Shown here piece after piece: positions 1-6,773 of a DNA stretch of 7,365 bases (its first letter is position 1; each line of letters begins with the position of its first letter). The notes below the pieces were generated by a model, which saw only the letters and a program-made list of their open reading frames with translations, ran no database searches and was not told the origin of the DNA. Source of the stretch: Desulfatitalea sp. (GTDB lineage: Bacteria; Desulfobacterota; Desulfobacteria; Desulfobacterales; Desulfosarcinaceae); assembly GCA_013041835.1 (NCBI GenBank), contig JABDRH010000492.1, forward strand, positions 1 to 7,365, written 5' to 3'. A program made the position numbers and the translations under genes.

Positions 1-1
1 C

Positions 2-175
2 CGGGGCCGGGTCTATGTCGGGGATCATCCGCCCTGCCCTGTGGTTCCTGGTGATGTGGTCCGCATCGATGCCGATACCCCCCAGCGCATTGAAAACACC
101 GGTGCGCAGGATCTCGTCTTTTATGCCGTGTGCGCGCCCCGCTTTCAATCCCAGTGTTATTTTGGTCTCGAATAA
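2..175 (+). CDS. Cupin-domain protein, C-terminal fragment (5' end outside window)
   Basis: This is the last 57 codons of a gene entering from the left edge, read in the frame starting at base 2 and ending with TAA at 173-175. The fragment contains a PGD turn followed by a beta-strand, then QRIENTG and a hydrophobic strand ending in a conserved-looking APRF. This is the pattern of the second cupin motif (PxG, then HxxxN) near the end of a small single-domain cupin. The position normally occupied by the metal-binding His (HRIENTG in many relatives) is Gln here, so metal binding may be altered; the first cupin motif lies outside the window. Such proteins bind small molecules or sugars or act as metal-dependent enzymes, and the substrate cannot be told from this fragment. 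Cupin assignment is fairly sure; specific function is unknown. Confidence 0.75.
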   Translation, partial: RGRVYVGDHPPCPVVPGDVVRIDADTPQRIENTGAQDLVFYAVCAPRFQSQCYFGLE

Positions 176-218
176 ACCTTAAAGGGGTGGGTCAGCAGTC
201 AGTATATTCGGCCATTGG

Positions 219-253
219 GGTAAATCCCGATGTTGCATAAAGCCGGGATTACC
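219..253 (+). repeat. Imperfect hairpin between cupin gene and der
   Basis: The left arm GGTAAATCCCG (219-229) pairs with the right arm CGGGATTACC (244-253), giving ten base pairs with one bulged A and a 14-nt loop. It lies 43 bp after the cupin stop and just before the der promoter, where a terminator would be expected. No T-run follows the right arm, so it is not a canonical intrinsic terminator. It could be a weak or Rho-assisted terminator, or an mRNA-stabilising 3' stem. Confidence 0.5.
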
Positions 254-261
254 GTATTGAT

Positions 262-290
262 TTGACACAGCCCGATGCTTTCCGTATAGC
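262..290 (+). promoter_or_regulatory. Sigma70-type promoter for der
   Basis: A perfect -35 box TTGACA (262-267) is followed by a 17-bp spacer and the -10 box TATAGC (285-290), matching TATAAT at four of six positions. The predicted transcription start is near 297, giving a leader of about 44 nt before the der ATG at 341. The leader's 5' end can form a small stem, CCGAA (299-303) with TTCGG (311-315). This is the best promoter match in the window and suggests der is transcribed independently of the cupin gene. Confidence 0.65.
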
Positions 291-340
291 AGGGACGCCC
301 GAATCAGGTGTTCGGCAACAGGAAAGGATCGGCACACACC

Positions 341-1705
341 ATGAAACCTATCGTCGCTATTATCGGCCGGCCCAATGTGGGCAAATCGACGCTGTTCAAC
401 CGCATCACACGGCGCAAGGACGCCATCGTGGACAATATGCCCGGCGTGACCCGCGACCGGCATTATGGCGAGGTCATATGGGACGACCACGCCTTCATCT
501 TGGTGGACACCGGCGGCTTCATCACCGGTGATGACGATGCCTTTGCCGCCCATATCCGTGTCCAAGTGCAGCATGCCGTGGCCGAGGCCGAGGCCGTCGT
601 GCTGGTGCTGGACGGCAAACACGGCCAGTCGCCCTACGATCACGATTTGATCCAGTGGCTGCGCACGGTTTCACAGCCGGTGTTTTACGTGGTCAACAAA
701 ATCGACGGCCCGGAGCAGGAACCGCGGTTATATGACTTCTACGCCCTGGGCCTTGAGAAGCTCCATTCTCTTTCGGCCGAGCACGGCTACGGGCTGCCGG
801 ATTTTCTCGATGACCTGGTGAAGGTGCTGCCCGTGGCCGAGGCGTCCGAAGACGAAGGGCAAATCCGCATCGCCGTGGTCGGCCGTCCCAATGTCGGTAA
901 ATCCTCATTGATCAATCGCCTTTTGGGTCAGGAACGCCTGCTGGTCAGCGATGTGCCCGGCACCACGCGGGATGCCGTGGATACCCTTTGCCGCCGCAAC
1001 GAGCGCGTCTATCGCCTCATCGACACTGCCGGTATCCGGCGCAAGGCCAAGGTCGATCTCAAACTGGAAAAATTTTCCATCATCAAGGCACTCAAGAGCC
1101 TTGAACTGTGCGATGTGGCCCTGATCGTCCTGGATGCCCAGCAGGGCATCACCGAGCAGGACATCAAGGTGGCCGGCTATGCCCACGAACGGGGCTGCGG
1201 CGTCATATTCGTAGCCAACAAGTGGGACCTGGTAGACGCCAGCACCCTGACGCCCCATCGGTTCGGACAACGGCTGTTCGAAACCGCGCGCTTCCTGCAA
1301 TTCGCCCCGGTGCTCACGGTCTCGGCCCTGACCGGTCAGCGTATCAACAAGCTCTTTGCCCTGGCGGACCAGGTCTTCGAACAGTATGCCATGCGCGTCG
1401 GTACCGGCGCTATCAACCGCATCGTCAAGCAAGCCACCGAACGTAACGAGCCCCCCATGCACAAAGGCCGCCGGCTCAAATTCTATTACACCACCCAGGT
1501 TACCCAACGTCCGCCCACCTTCGTCACCTTTGCCAACTTTCCCGGCGCCGTGCACTTTTCCTACCAGCGCTACCTGATCAATCAGATCCGCGCCGGCACC
1601 GGCCTGAATCTGCCACCCATACGCCTGTACTTTCGCCAGCGCACCGGAAAAATCGAATTCGGCAAGTGGAAAAAGAATAGGCCGCGGAAAAAAACACGCA
1701 AATAG
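341..1705 (+). CDS. der: GTPase Der (EngA), ribosome assembly GTPase
   Basis: Der is an essential cytoplasmic GTPase with two tandem G domains that assists maturation of the 50S ribosomal subunit. The product is 454 residues, normal for the family. G domain 1 has the P-loop GRPNVGKST (9-17), PGVTRD (34-39), DTGG (56-59) and NKID (119-122). G domain 2 has GRPNVGKSS (181-189), PGTTRD (206-211), DTAG (228-231), NKWD (293-296) and an SAL G5-like motif (328-330). The C-terminal KH-like domain spans roughly 350-440 and ends in a very basic tail rich in Lys and Arg. The ATG at 341 is chosen because MKPIVAIIGRPN matches the usual family N-terminus; an in-frame GTG at 308 would add 11 residues with no family counterpart. 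A purine-rich AGGAAAGGA (320-328) lies 12 nt upstream of the ATG. All key nucleotide-binding motifs are intact. Confidence 0.97.
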   Translation: MKPIVAIIGRPNVGKSTLFNRITRRKDAIVDNMPGVTRDRHYGEVIWDDHAFILVDTGGFITGDDDAFAAHIRVQVQHAVAEAEAVVLVLDGKHGQSPYDHDLIQWLRTVSQPVFYVVNKIDGPEQEPRLYDFYALGLEKLHSLSAEHGYGLPDFLDDLVKVLPVAEASEDEGQIRIAVVGRPNVGKSSLINRLLGQERLLVSDVPGTTRDAVDTLCRRNERVYRLIDTAGIRRKAKVDLKLEKFSIIKALKSLELCDVALIVLDAQQGITEQDIKVAGYAHERGCGVIFVANKWDLVDASTLTPHRFGQRLFETARFLQFAPVLTVSALTGQRINKLFALADQVFEQYAMRVGTGAINRIVKQATERNEPPMHKGRRLKFYYTTQVTQRPPTFVTFANFPGAVHFSYQRYLINQIRAGTGLNLPPIRLYFRQRTGKIEFGKWKKNRPRKKTRK

Positions 1706-1805
1706 GCCCAATTCGGTAATTTCAATACCAGCAACTGAATATTCCCTTTCGGCCATCATTTTTATGCAATATTGGGGGAAAGGACGCCGCCCGGATAGGT
1801 ATGGC

Positions 1806-1898
1806 TTGCAAGTCTCAGGCAGTTGCACTATTGTTGCAGTTTATTTTTCATACGCAAGCCTTTTTCAAAACTCTTGGAGACTGTACCTTTTTTATACT
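1806..1898 (+). promoter_or_regulatory. Candidate promoter/operator region upstream of kdsD
   Basis: The 216-bp der-kdsD spacer holds no credible gene. TTGCA occurs three times, at 1806, 1823 and 1834. The first begins TTGCAA, which with a 17-bp spacer and TATTGT (1829-1834) forms a weak promoter with four of six matches in each box. A second -10-like TATACT lies at 1893-1898 but has no good -35 at the right distance. The repeated TTGCA could be an operator or chance. A promoter is expected here because the spacer is much longer than the kdsD-pfkA gap, but its exact position is uncertain. Confidence 0.3.
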
Positions 1899-1921
1899 TT
1901 TCCGGCAGGACCAATCACCCT

Positions 1922-2917
1922 ATGAACCAATTGTCCAAAAAGCGGATTCTGGAAGAAGCGATATCTGTTCTGAAACTGGAGTCGGAAAGCATCATGCAGA
2001 TGAGCAAACGCATGGACGACAGCTTTGCCGCCATGGTGGAAATGATCTGCAACTGCCCCGGACGCGTCATCATCGGCGGTATCGGCAAATCGGGCATCAT
2101 CGCCCGTAAAATCACCGCCACCCTCAACAGTACCGGTACACGCGCCATCTTCCTGCATCCGGTGGAAGCCATGCACGGCGACCTGGGCATGGTCAGCGGG
2201 GATGATATTTTTCTGGCGCTGTCGTCCAGCGGCGAAACCGACGAACTGAATATTCTACTCCCGCGGATCCAGTCGGTGGGCTGCCCCATCATCGGCTTTA
2301 CCGGCAACAAACAGTCGACCCTGGCCCGACACAGTGATATCGTTATTGATGTGGCCGTGGAAAAGGAAGCTTGCCCGTTGGGGCTCGCGCCCACCTGCTC
2401 CACCACGGCCATGTTGGCCATGGGTGATGCGCTGGCCGTGGTGTTGATCAACCAAAAAAAATTCAAATCCGATGATTTCAAACGGTTTCACCCCGGAGGC
2501 GCCCTGGGTCAACGGCTGGCCCGGCAAGTGGGCGATATCATGCTGACCGGCGATGATGTGCCCGTCATCGCCACAGGTGAACAAATGAATAGCGCCATTG
2601 CCGAAATGAACCGCCACAGCCTGGGTGTCATTCTGATCACGGATCGCTCCGGCGGGCTGGCCGGCATCATCACGGACGGCGACATCCGGCGCACACTGGC
2701 CAAAAACCTGCCCCTGAATACGCTGAGCGTCGATGACATCATGAGCACAACGCCGCATAACGCCCAACCCGATATGCCTGCCTACGATGCCCTCAACCTG
2801 ATGGAGCGGCATGAGATCACGACGCTGCCGATTATCGATGAAAATAAAAAGGTAAAGGGAATCCTTCACCTGCACGATATATTGGGCAAGGGTGAATTTA
2901 AGTTCAACGGGAGTTGA
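1922..2917 (+). CDS. kdsD: Arabinose-5-phosphate isomerase KdsD (KpsF/GutQ family)
   Basis: This enzyme interconverts D-ribulose 5-phosphate and D-arabinose 5-phosphate in the cytoplasm, the first step toward Kdo of the LPS inner core. The 331-residue length matches the usual size (about 328 in E. coli). The N-terminal SIS domain carries GIGKSG (53-58, with Lys56 where the catalytic Lys is expected), HPVEAMHGDLGM (79-90), SSSGE (101-105), the diagnostic KEACPLGLAPT (148-158) and FHPGGALG (189-196) with His190. Two CBS domains follow, roughly 205-262 and 270-328; they commonly bind nucleotides or regulate the isomerase. The ATG at 1922 is preferred over upstream in-frame starts because AGGA (1907-1910) lies 11 nt away and MNQLSKKRILEEA resembles the family N-terminus. 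pfkA follows 45 bp downstream on the same strand. The paralogues KpsF and GutQ share the architecture, so the kdsD name rests on this being the only copy seen. Confidence 0.93.
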   Translation: MNQLSKKRILEEAISVLKLESESIMQMSKRMDDSFAAMVEMICNCPGRVIIGGIGKSGIIARKITATLNSTGTRAIFLHPVEAMHGDLGMVSGDDIFLALSSSGETDELNILLPRIQSVGCPIIGFTGNKQSTLARHSDIVIDVAVEKEACPLGLAPTCSTTAMLAMGDALAVVLINQKKFKSDDFKRFHPGGALGQRLARQVGDIMLTGDDVPVIATGEQMNSAIAEMNRHSLGVILITDRSGGLAGIITDGDIRRTLAKNLPLNTLSVDDIMSTTPHNAQPDMPAYDALNLMERHEITTLPIIDENKKVKGILHLHDILGKGEFKFNGS

Positions 2918-2947
2918 CCCACATCATAGATGGCATATCCGCCCGCG

Positions 2948-2955
2948 AAGAGGAG
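2948..2955 (+). promoter_or_regulatory. Shine-Dalgarno that fixes the pfkA start
   Basis: AAGAGGAG lies 7 nt before the ATG at 2963. This is near-ideal spacing and makes 2963 a much better start than the in-frame ATG at 2930, which lacks a ribosome-binding site. Confidence 0.8.
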
Positions 2956-2962
2956 CGGCCCG

Positions 2963-4291
2963 ATGGAAAACGATACAATCGACACCACGATTACACAACT
3001 GGGCAGGGCAAGTGTTCACTCCCCGCTGATGAACGGTGACGGCACCAGCCGTCAAACGTTCATGGATAATGAGGATCGCATCATCATTCCCGTGCACCTT
3101 GCCGAAGTCAACATGGCGATGGGCAATCAGGCCCTCTTGCCGTCCTTTGAGTTGGCGGGCCCGCGCAAAGAGATCTATTTCGATCCCAGCAAACTGCGCT
3201 GCGCCCTGGTCACCTGCGGCGGCCTGTGTCCGGGGTTAAACGATATCATCCGCTCCGTGGTCCTGGAACTGTATCATGGTTATGGCGTACGCAATATTTA
3301 CGGCATGCGTTACGGCCTGCAGGGCTTCATTCCCAAATACGGCCACGAGGTCATGGATTTGAAGCCTGCGACGGTTTCCAACATTTTGGACCGGGGCGGC
3401 TCGATCCTCGGATCCTCCCGCGGCCCCCAGCCCATCGATGAGATCATCGACTGCCTGGAACGGATGAACATCGGCATCCTTTTCATGGTCGGCGGGGACG
3501 GCACCTTGCGGGCGGCGGTAAAAATCGCCGACGCCATACTGGAACGTAATCTGAAGATCAGCGTGGTGGGCATACCCAAGACCATTGACAATGATATCTA
3601 CTTGATCGCGCGCTCTTTCGGGTTTGACACGGCCGTGGATGTCGCGACCCAGGCCATCATCGGCGCCCATAACGAAGCCGAGGGCTACCCGAACGGTATC
3701 GGCCTGATCAAGCTGATGGGGCGACACTCCGGATTTATCGCCGCCACGGCTGCCTTGGCCCAACAGGATGTCAACTTTGTCCTGATTCCCGAAGTGGATT
3801 TCGAGCTGCAAGGGCCAAAAGGCTTTCTGGCCGCCCTGGAAGCACGCCTGGCCGCCCGCGGCCATGCGGTCATCGTGGTGGCCGAAGGGGCCGGACAGCG
3901 CTTTTTCGAAAACACCGAGGATGAGCGGGATGAATCCGGCAACATCAAGCTCAAAGACATCGGCATCTACCTCAAGAGTGCCATCACCAATCATTATAAA
4001 CCTAAAAACATTGAAATTACGATTAAATACATCGATCCGAGCTACATGATCCGCAGCCTGCCGGCCAATGCCAACGACAGTGTCTTTTGCGGCTTTTTGG
4101 GAAGAAATGCGGTACACGCCGGCCTGGCCGGAAAAACCAAGGTCGTGATCGGCCGCTGGAACAACCATTTCGTACACATCCCCATGGAAGCCGCCACCAG
4201 CCGGCGAAAGAAAGTCTCACCCACCGGCGAGTTGTGGTCGGCCGTGATGGCGGCTACCGGTCAGGGGACGCTGATGAACAATGGGCCATAG
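2963..4291 (+). CDS. pfkA: ATP-dependent 6-phosphofructokinase (plant/trypanosome-like group)
   Basis: This enzyme phosphorylates fructose 6-phosphate to fructose 1,6-bisphosphate. The 442-residue product has an N-terminal extension of about 78 residues before the catalytic core, typical of the long ATP-PFKs related to trypanosome and plant enzymes rather than the 320-residue E. coli PfkA. Core motifs are GGLCPG (86-91), GGDGT (177-181), GIPKTIDND (203-211, with the likely catalytic Asp209), MGRHSG (252-257), IPEV (275-278), AEGAGQ (307-312) and IDPSYMIRS (357-365). Gly180 in GGDGT is the residue class associated with ATP use, whereas pyrophosphate enzymes usually carry Asp there. Lys206 in PKTIDND is shared with both pyrophosphate enzymes and this ATP subgroup. 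ATP is therefore the predicted donor, by sequence rule only. It is probably co-transcribed with kdsD. Its last 38 bp overlap the 3' end of the convergent acetyltransferase gene. Confidence 0.93.
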   Translation: MENDTIDTTITQLGRASVHSPLMNGDGTSRQTFMDNEDRIIIPVHLAEVNMAMGNQALLPSFELAGPRKEIYFDPSKLRCALVTCGGLCPGLNDIIRSVVLELYHGYGVRNIYGMRYGLQGFIPKYGHEVMDLKPATVSNILDRGGSILGSSRGPQPIDEIIDCLERMNIGILFMVGGDGTLRAAVKIADAILERNLKISVVGIPKTIDNDIYLIARSFGFDTAVDVATQAIIGAHNEAEGYPNGIGLIKLMGRHSGFIAATAALAQQDVNFVLIPEVDFELQGPKGFLAALEARLAARGHAVIVVAEGAGQRFFENTEDERDESGNIKLKDIGIYLKSAITNHYKPKNIEITIKYIDPSYMIRSLPANANDSVFCGFLGRNAVHAGLAGKTKVVIGRWNNHFVHIPMEAATSRRKKVSPTGELWSAVMAATGQGTLMNNGP

Positions 4292-4841
4292 GCGGTTCAT
4301 CGCCTTTACCCCAATTAAAGGTGCTTCTTTTTCTTGTGCAACTGTAAAGATGTTGATCAAGAATATGTCCATCCTTAATGGCGCTTGAATGAAGGGTGCC
4401 TTCAAATCTGAACCCTGCTTTTTTGAGCACCTTTGCCGATGCCGGATTGACAGCGTACGGTGCCGCATGGATCCTATACAGACTTAAATCTTGCAAAGCA
4501 TATTCGGTAACAACCTTTACAGCCTCACTCATTATGCCTTTTCCCCAATAGGATTCTGCTAGCCAATAGCCTAGTTCGGCGGTCAAACGGTGTACATCTT
4601 TTCCAATTTCCATTCCAATGCTGCCAATGACTTCTTCTGAAGTCGCTATGGCAAACAAGGTTTTGGGATGCTCATGGATAGCGTTCAAAATAAAGGATTG
4701 TGCATCTTGCAGGACATATGGATGCGGAAAGGCATCCCTTAAATGGATCCATATTTTCCTGTTGTTTGCATGTTTGGATAGTGACGGTGCATCCTCTATC
4801 TTCCAGCCTCGTATGATAAAATTGCCAATTTTTCGATTCAT
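4254..4841 (-). CDS. GNAT-family N-acetyltransferase (RimJ/RimL-like)
   Basis: This is a 195-residue cytoplasmic acetyl-CoA-dependent acetyltransferase of the Acetyltransf_3 type. It begins with a FIIRGWKIEDA strand-turn (8-18), has a central IGSIGMEI strand (72-79) and AELGYWLAESYWGKGIMSEA (88-107), where WGKGIMSEA is the acetyl-CoA pyrophosphate-binding loop. NPASAKVLKKAGFRFEGTL follows, the classic C-terminal signature of RimJ/RimL-like proteins. The substrate may be a protein N-terminus, an amino group of a small molecule or a toxin, and cannot be assigned. The ATG at 4841 is preferred: an in-frame TTG at 4925 would add 28 residues unlike the family, though the Shine-Dalgarno for 4841 (ACGGAA) is poor. 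After the usual end near LYSCTRK there is an extension of about 24 residues that runs into the 3' end of pfkA in antisense, suggesting loss of an original stop codon. Confidence 0.87.
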   Translation of the reverse strand: MNRKIGNFIIRGWKIEDAPSLSKHANNRKIWIHLRDAFPHPYVLQDAQSFILNAIHEHPKTLFAIATSEEVIGSIGMEIGKDVHRLTAELGYWLAESYWGKGIMSEAVKVVTEYALQDLSLYRIHAAPYAVNPASAKVLKKAGFRFEGTLHSSAIKDGHILDQHLYSCTRKRSTFNWGKGDEPPMAHCSSASPDR

Positions 4842-4957
4842 TTCCGTTATTGTTTCAACACCCAATGGGAAGCTTGACGGCAAGCGGCGCTTTTTGCAGC
4901 GATCACCATGCAAGCTTTGGTTCAAAAAAGCCGCTTCTTAGCAGAACTGACCTGTAC

Positions 4958-4973
4958 TGTGAGATGTTTCACA
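4958..4973. promoter_or_regulatory. Perfect CRP-type binding palindrome
   Basis: TGTGA (4958-4962), six bases, then TCACA (4969-4973) exactly match the half-sites of the E. coli CRP consensus, followed by TTA as in strong sites. The site touches the -10 of the minus-strand promoter candidate (4971-4976), where a bound protein would more likely repress the acetyltransferase. It lies about 130 bp upstream of the proposed creD transcription start. A CRP/FNR-superfamily regulator is the obvious candidate; which one is unknown. Confidence 0.5.
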
Positions 4974-4999
4974 TTAACAGCCCGATCGTCCGCTTTCAA
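4971..4999 (-). promoter_or_regulatory. Candidate promoter for the acetyltransferase gene
   Basis: On the minus strand, TTGAAA (4999-4994) matches the -35 consensus at five of six positions and is followed by a 17-bp spacer and TAATGT (4976-4971), a weak -10 with three matches. The predicted start near 4965 would give a leader of about 120 nt to the ATG at 4841. The call rests on the -35, the exact spacer and the location. Confidence 0.3.
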
Positions 5000-5062
5000 C
5001 CTCAATGGCTTGTATGCCTGCCCCCTTGCCCTCTTGGGCGATTATGTATATGTACATTTACC

Positions 5063-5097
5063 TTGCATTTGGATCGACACCACAATAATGTTATATG
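5063..5097 (+). promoter_or_regulatory. Candidate promoter region for creD
   Basis: Two overlapping candidates have 17-bp spacers: TTGCAT (5063-5068) with TAATGT (5086-5091), and TTGGAT (5069-5074) with TATATG (5092-5097). Either would start transcription near 5098-5104, about 40-45 nt before the creD ATG. Neither is a strong match; at most one is likely real. Confidence 0.35.
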
Positions 5098-5143
5098 GAT
5101 GCTGTTGGCAACTGACTGTAACCGTTAGTTTTAGAGTAGATAA

Positions 5144-6502
5144 ATGACAAACATGCATGATATTTCCAGAAAGGTCGTAAACTATATTGAGAGATCAATT
5201 ACACTGAAGATTTTTTCCATCGGTATCCTGATTTTGATACTGCTTCTACCTACCGTAATGATCCAAAATCTGATTAGAGAAAGGCAATCCCGACGTAATT
5301 CCGTAGTGATGGAAATCAATCAAAAATGGGGGGACAGCCAAACAATTACCGGCCCGTTCATTACCGTTCCATTCAAGACATTTTTCGAAGATAAAGACGG
5401 CAAGACGAAATTTAATTTAAACTACCTGCATATTCTGCCTGAAACGCTGGATATCTCAGGCAAGATGACGCCTGAAGTGCGTTATAGAAGCAACTTTGAA
5501 GCGGTTCTTTATAATATTAAGCTCAAGTTCAGAGGGAACTTCAAACTTCCGGCAACAAGTCAATTGAACATCGATTCAAACAACTTGCTGTGGGACAAGG
5601 CCTACCTATCGCTTGGCATTACAGATATGCGCGGCATACAGGAAAATATATTAATTACATTCAATAAAGATAGCTATGAGGCAAGTCCTGGACTGAAGAC
5701 GACCGATCTTGCTGCGTCAGGCGTCAGCACCCTGATGAACCCCTTGATACCGAACGAATCCAACAATTTTTCCTTTGATTTGAACCTGAACGGCAGCGAG
5801 CAGGTAAGCTTTATCCCCATTGGTGAGTCCAATACTGTTCGTATTAATTCGAGTTGGCCTTCGCCGAGCTTTAATGGCGCGTTTTTGCCAGCCAATCGTG
5901 AAGTAGCGGAAACCGGATTTTCTGCAAATTGGAAAATATTGCACTTGAATAGGAATTACCCTCAATTCTGGGAAGGCGCTCAATACAAAGTCACCCCATC
6001 GGCCTTCGGAGTAAAGCTGATACTAACGGCAGATATTTATCAAAGATCGATGCGGCTTGCAAAATATTCGATCGTGTTCCTGCTTTTTACATTCGCCTCA
6101 TTTTTCTTCTCCGAAATAATCAACAAACAAAGAATTCATCCAATACAATACCTCCTGATAGGAGCGGCAATTCTAATTTTTTACACACTGGTATTGTCAC
6201 TCTCCGAACACATGCATTTTAATTATGCATACATGATATCCGCAGCATCCGTCACACTCATAATCTCTGGCTACGCGAAGGCGATTATATCCAATTCAAG
6301 GTTTGCGTATACGATCTTTGGAATCTTGACAATCCTCTATTGCTACCTGTTTATTGTTCTGCAACTTGAGGATTATGCACTCATCATGGGTAGTATCGGG
6401 CTACTAATCATACTTGCCATGGTGATGTACATTACGCGAAAAATCAATTGGTATGAGATCGAGACTGCTCGGCCGGAAAATCAAGATAGCTGGCGGCATT
6501 AA
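5144..6502 (+). CDS. creD: CreD family inner-membrane protein
   Basis: The product is a 452-residue membrane protein of the CreD (Cet) family, close in length to E. coli CreD (450). It has a short cytoplasmic N-terminus and a TM segment (about 22-42), then the family signature WGDSQTITGP (62-71) opening a large, probably periplasmic, beta-rich domain that includes SFNGAFLP (242-249) and LHLNRNYPQFW (266-276). About five TM helices follow (roughly 307-324, 335-353, 361-380, 387-405, 411-429), with SEHMHFNYAYMISA (354-367) typical of the family. In enterobacteria creD belongs to the CreBC two-component regulon, and its overexpression gives colicin E2 tolerance; its molecular function is unsettled. 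No creB or creC is visible here. The ATG at 5144 has only a weak Shine-Dalgarno (AGAG), and the ATG at 5153 is an alternative. It heads an AT-rich plus-strand gene cluster. Confidence 0.92.
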   Translation: MTNMHDISRKVVNYIERSITLKIFSIGILILILLLPTVMIQNLIRERQSRRNSVVMEINQKWGDSQTITGPFITVPFKTFFEDKDGKTKFNLNYLHILPETLDISGKMTPEVRYRSNFEAVLYNIKLKFRGNFKLPATSQLNIDSNNLLWDKAYLSLGITDMRGIQENILITFNKDSYEASPGLKTTDLAASGVSTLMNPLIPNESNNFSFDLNLNGSEQVSFIPIGESNTVRINSSWPSPSFNGAFLPANREVAETGFSANWKILHLNRNYPQFWEGAQYKVTPSAFGVKLILTADIYQRSMRLAKYSIVFLLFTFASFFFSEIINKQRIHPIQYLLIGAAILIFYTLVLSLSEHMHFNYAYMISAASVTLIISGYAKAIISNSRFAYTIFGILTILYCYLFIVLQLEDYALIMGSIGLLIILAMVMYITRKINWYEIETARPENQDSWRH

Positions 6503-6534
6503 GAGCGAAGGGTCACTACTGAATCAATCTATAC

Positions 6535-6540
6535 AGGAGG
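6535..6540 (+). promoter_or_regulatory. Consensus Shine-Dalgarno for first small membrane protein
   Basis: A perfect AGGAGG ends 10 nt before the ATG at 6551 and 7 nt before an in-frame TTG at 6548. It strongly supports translation of this short ORF, although it leaves the choice between the two starts open. Confidence 0.75.
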
Positions 6541-6550
6541 AAATTCTTTG

Positions 6551-6769
6551 ATGAGCAAAAAACAAAACTGGTTACTTGCCATCGCAATTATGATCTTTTC
6601 TTTCACCAGTGTCATGCTCGCCTTGATTTGTATCTTTTCTCTTCCTGATGCAAGCTCTAAACCCTTGGTTGGCGTCTATTATTTTTTGGGCGGTGCTATC
6701 GCCATCTCCGCATTTTTGTTCACGCTTTGGAAAAAAACAAAGGAAAATAACCCAAGAGTCAATTTCTGA
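6551..6769 (+). CDS. Small two-TM membrane protein, tandem paralogue 1
   Basis: I do not recognise a named family for this 72-residue protein. It has a Lys-rich N-terminus (MSKKQN), TM1 at about 7-30 ending in LALICIFSLP (23-32), a short polar loop DASSKP, TM2 at about 40-60, and a basic tail beginning WKKTK. The distribution of positive charge suggests both ends are cytoplasmic with the SLP loop outside. It starts 48 bp after creD behind a perfect AGGAGG, so it is almost certainly translated and probably in the creD operon. An in-frame TTG at 6548 would add one residue. It aligns without gaps to the next gene, with about 24 of 46 positions identical by eye, so the two arose by duplication. 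Function is unknown; a small subunit or modulator of CreD is only a guess from position. Confidence 0.8.
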   Translation: MSKKQNWLLAIAIMIFSFTSVMLALICIFSLPDASSKPLVGVYYFLGGAIAISAFLFTLWKKTKENNPRVNF

Positions 6770-6773
6770 CAAA

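Larger units (their letters stand above)
4842..5143. other. Divergent intergenic region between acetyltransferase and creD
   Basis: These 302 bases contain no credible gene. Open frames here lack ribosome-binding sites and family motifs. The region holds a CRP-type palindrome, weak promoter candidates pointing each way, a short hairpin (TTGCCC with GGGCGA, about 5026-5041) and an 8-bp palindrome ATGTACAT (5050-5057). It is the natural control region for both flanking genes. Confidence 0.6.

Noticed and set aside
308..340. GTG start adding 11 residues to Der
   Set aside because: The extra residues precede the conserved family N-terminus, and the ATG at 341 has a purine-rich ribosome-binding site.
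905..1828. A 307-codon open frame on the minus strand opposite der
   Set aside because: It is antisense to a fully conserved der; its protein has no recognisable domain. Long antisense frames are common opposite GC-rich genes.
3236..4177. A 313-codon open frame on the minus strand opposite pfkA
   Set aside because: It shadows a well-conserved pfkA and shows no family motif or ribosome-binding site.
4880..4896. AAGC-GGC-GCTT followed by a T-run, as a plus-strand terminator
   Set aside because: The stem is only four base pairs with a three-base loop and no plus-strand gene ends nearby.
4908..5147. A 79-codon plus-strand frame overlapping the creD start by 4 bases (ATGA)
   Set aside because: The overlap looks like coupling, but there is no Shine-Dalgarno, the product is Cys-rich without a coherent fold pattern, and it covers the CRP-type site and promoter candidates.
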